From Pseudomonadota bacterium (GTDB taxonomy: Bacteria; Pseudomonadota; Gammaproteobacteria; Burkholderiales; Burkholderiaceae_C), in NCBI GenBank assembly GCA_029780695.1, contig JAKOYD010000165.1:1-35554 (forward strand): 35,554 nucleotides of DNA, given 5' to 3'. The notes beneath the pieces are model-generated. The model did no database searches and was not told the origin of the DNA. It worked only from the letters and a program-made list of their open reading frames with translations. Below, piece after piece: positions 35,395 through 35,554 of the stretch. Position 1 is the stretch's first letter. The number at the start of each line of letters is the position of its first letter. The position numbers and the translations under genes were made by a program.

Positions 35395-35554
35395 TCATCC
35401 GAACAACCTCGGCTGCAGGCCGGCCATTTGTTGTCGATAGCGGCGCCTTCGCTCATACGCCGCTGCTTCGGCCCGCGGCCGCTGAAACAGCGTCGCGCGC
35501 ACCTCGCACAGCAGCTCCCACAGCGACACCTTCAGCCCGTGCGCCAGCCGATAC
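35395..35554 (-). CDS. C-terminal fragment of an unidentified protein, possibly a transposase
   Basis: 52 residues are readable before the TGA at 35397 to 35395, entering from the right edge: YRLAHGLKVSLWELLC at its start, then an Arg-rich helix, ending MAGLQPRLFG. I do not recognise the protein. The TGTCCGGTAAAC sequence just downstream, interrupting a repeat, looks like the end of an insertion sequence, which would make this its transposase tail. An ordinary chromosomal gene ending near a repeat remains possible. Confidence 0.45.
   Translation of the reverse strand, partial: YRLAHGLKVSLWELLCEVRATLFQRPRAEAAAYERRRRYRQQMAGLQPRLFG

Overview
The window looks like a chromosomal piece of a GC-rich betaproteobacterium, order Burkholderiales, most likely family Comamonadaceae. 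The evidence is the gene order rlmE-ftsH-folP-(glmM) and ribF-ileS-lspA, the Bug/TctC-type tricarboxylate transport genes, an IPTL-CTERM surface protein, and a dispersed palindromic repeat of a type I associate with Comamonadaceae. The genus cannot be fixed by eye. No rRNA, tRNA or CRISPR array was seen, and no gene-free stretch exceeds 300 bases.

Layout. 1-8122 (+): housekeeping block rlmE (5' truncated), ftsH, folP and glmM. It is interrupted between folP and glmM by an 898-codon Tat-exported molybdopterin reductase of the TMAO/DMSO reductase type with a C-terminal c-type heme domain, preceded by a good FNR/ANR-type promoter. 8302-10888 (+): a spermidine-synthase-like methyltransferase-fold protein and a GspE/PilB-type ATPase. 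11059-18105 (+): tctB-tctA with a strong terminator, then DUF3422 protein, a Bug solute-binding protein, a gamma-glutamyltransferase-like enzyme and a DMT exporter, probably co-transcribed. 18144-18734 (-): RelE/ParE-type toxin with antitoxin. 18857-20218 (+): an atypical SDR and a MaoC-type hydratase. 20255-23537 (-): an unrecognised protein, a SulP anion transporter and a DMT transporter. 23720-25398 (+): quinone oxidoreductase and a CcdB-type toxin-antitoxin pair. 25402-30018 (-): lspA, ileS, ribF. 30198-30755 (+): HNH endonuclease. 30762-31946 (-): LuxR-type regulator, divergent from a large glycine-rich IPTL-CTERM protein (32243-34534, +). The right end has a small P-loop protein and what may be the edge of an insertion sequence.

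What stands out. (1) A repeat family is scattered through the window. The full element is about 50 nt: a GCGCTTG/CAAGCGC palindrome followed by a 17-nt AT-rich tail of the form GCTAnnAAnnnnnnAGC/T. There are six full or near-full copies. The tail also occurs alone, in the glmM promoter and inside reading frames of ileS, an SDR and a DMT transporter. One full copy forms the N-terminal tail of the DMT transporter at 17161. (2) The reductase-cytochrome fusion with its anaerobic-type promoter looks like a self-contained respiratory module dropped into a housekeeping operon. (3) The ccdAB-type module has a perfect 10-bp inverted repeat that covers both its predicted -10 box and the antitoxin start codon. 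(4) A 41-nt-armed nested inverted repeat separates ftsH from folP.

All assignments are by reading the translated sequence and motif recognition. No database search was run.
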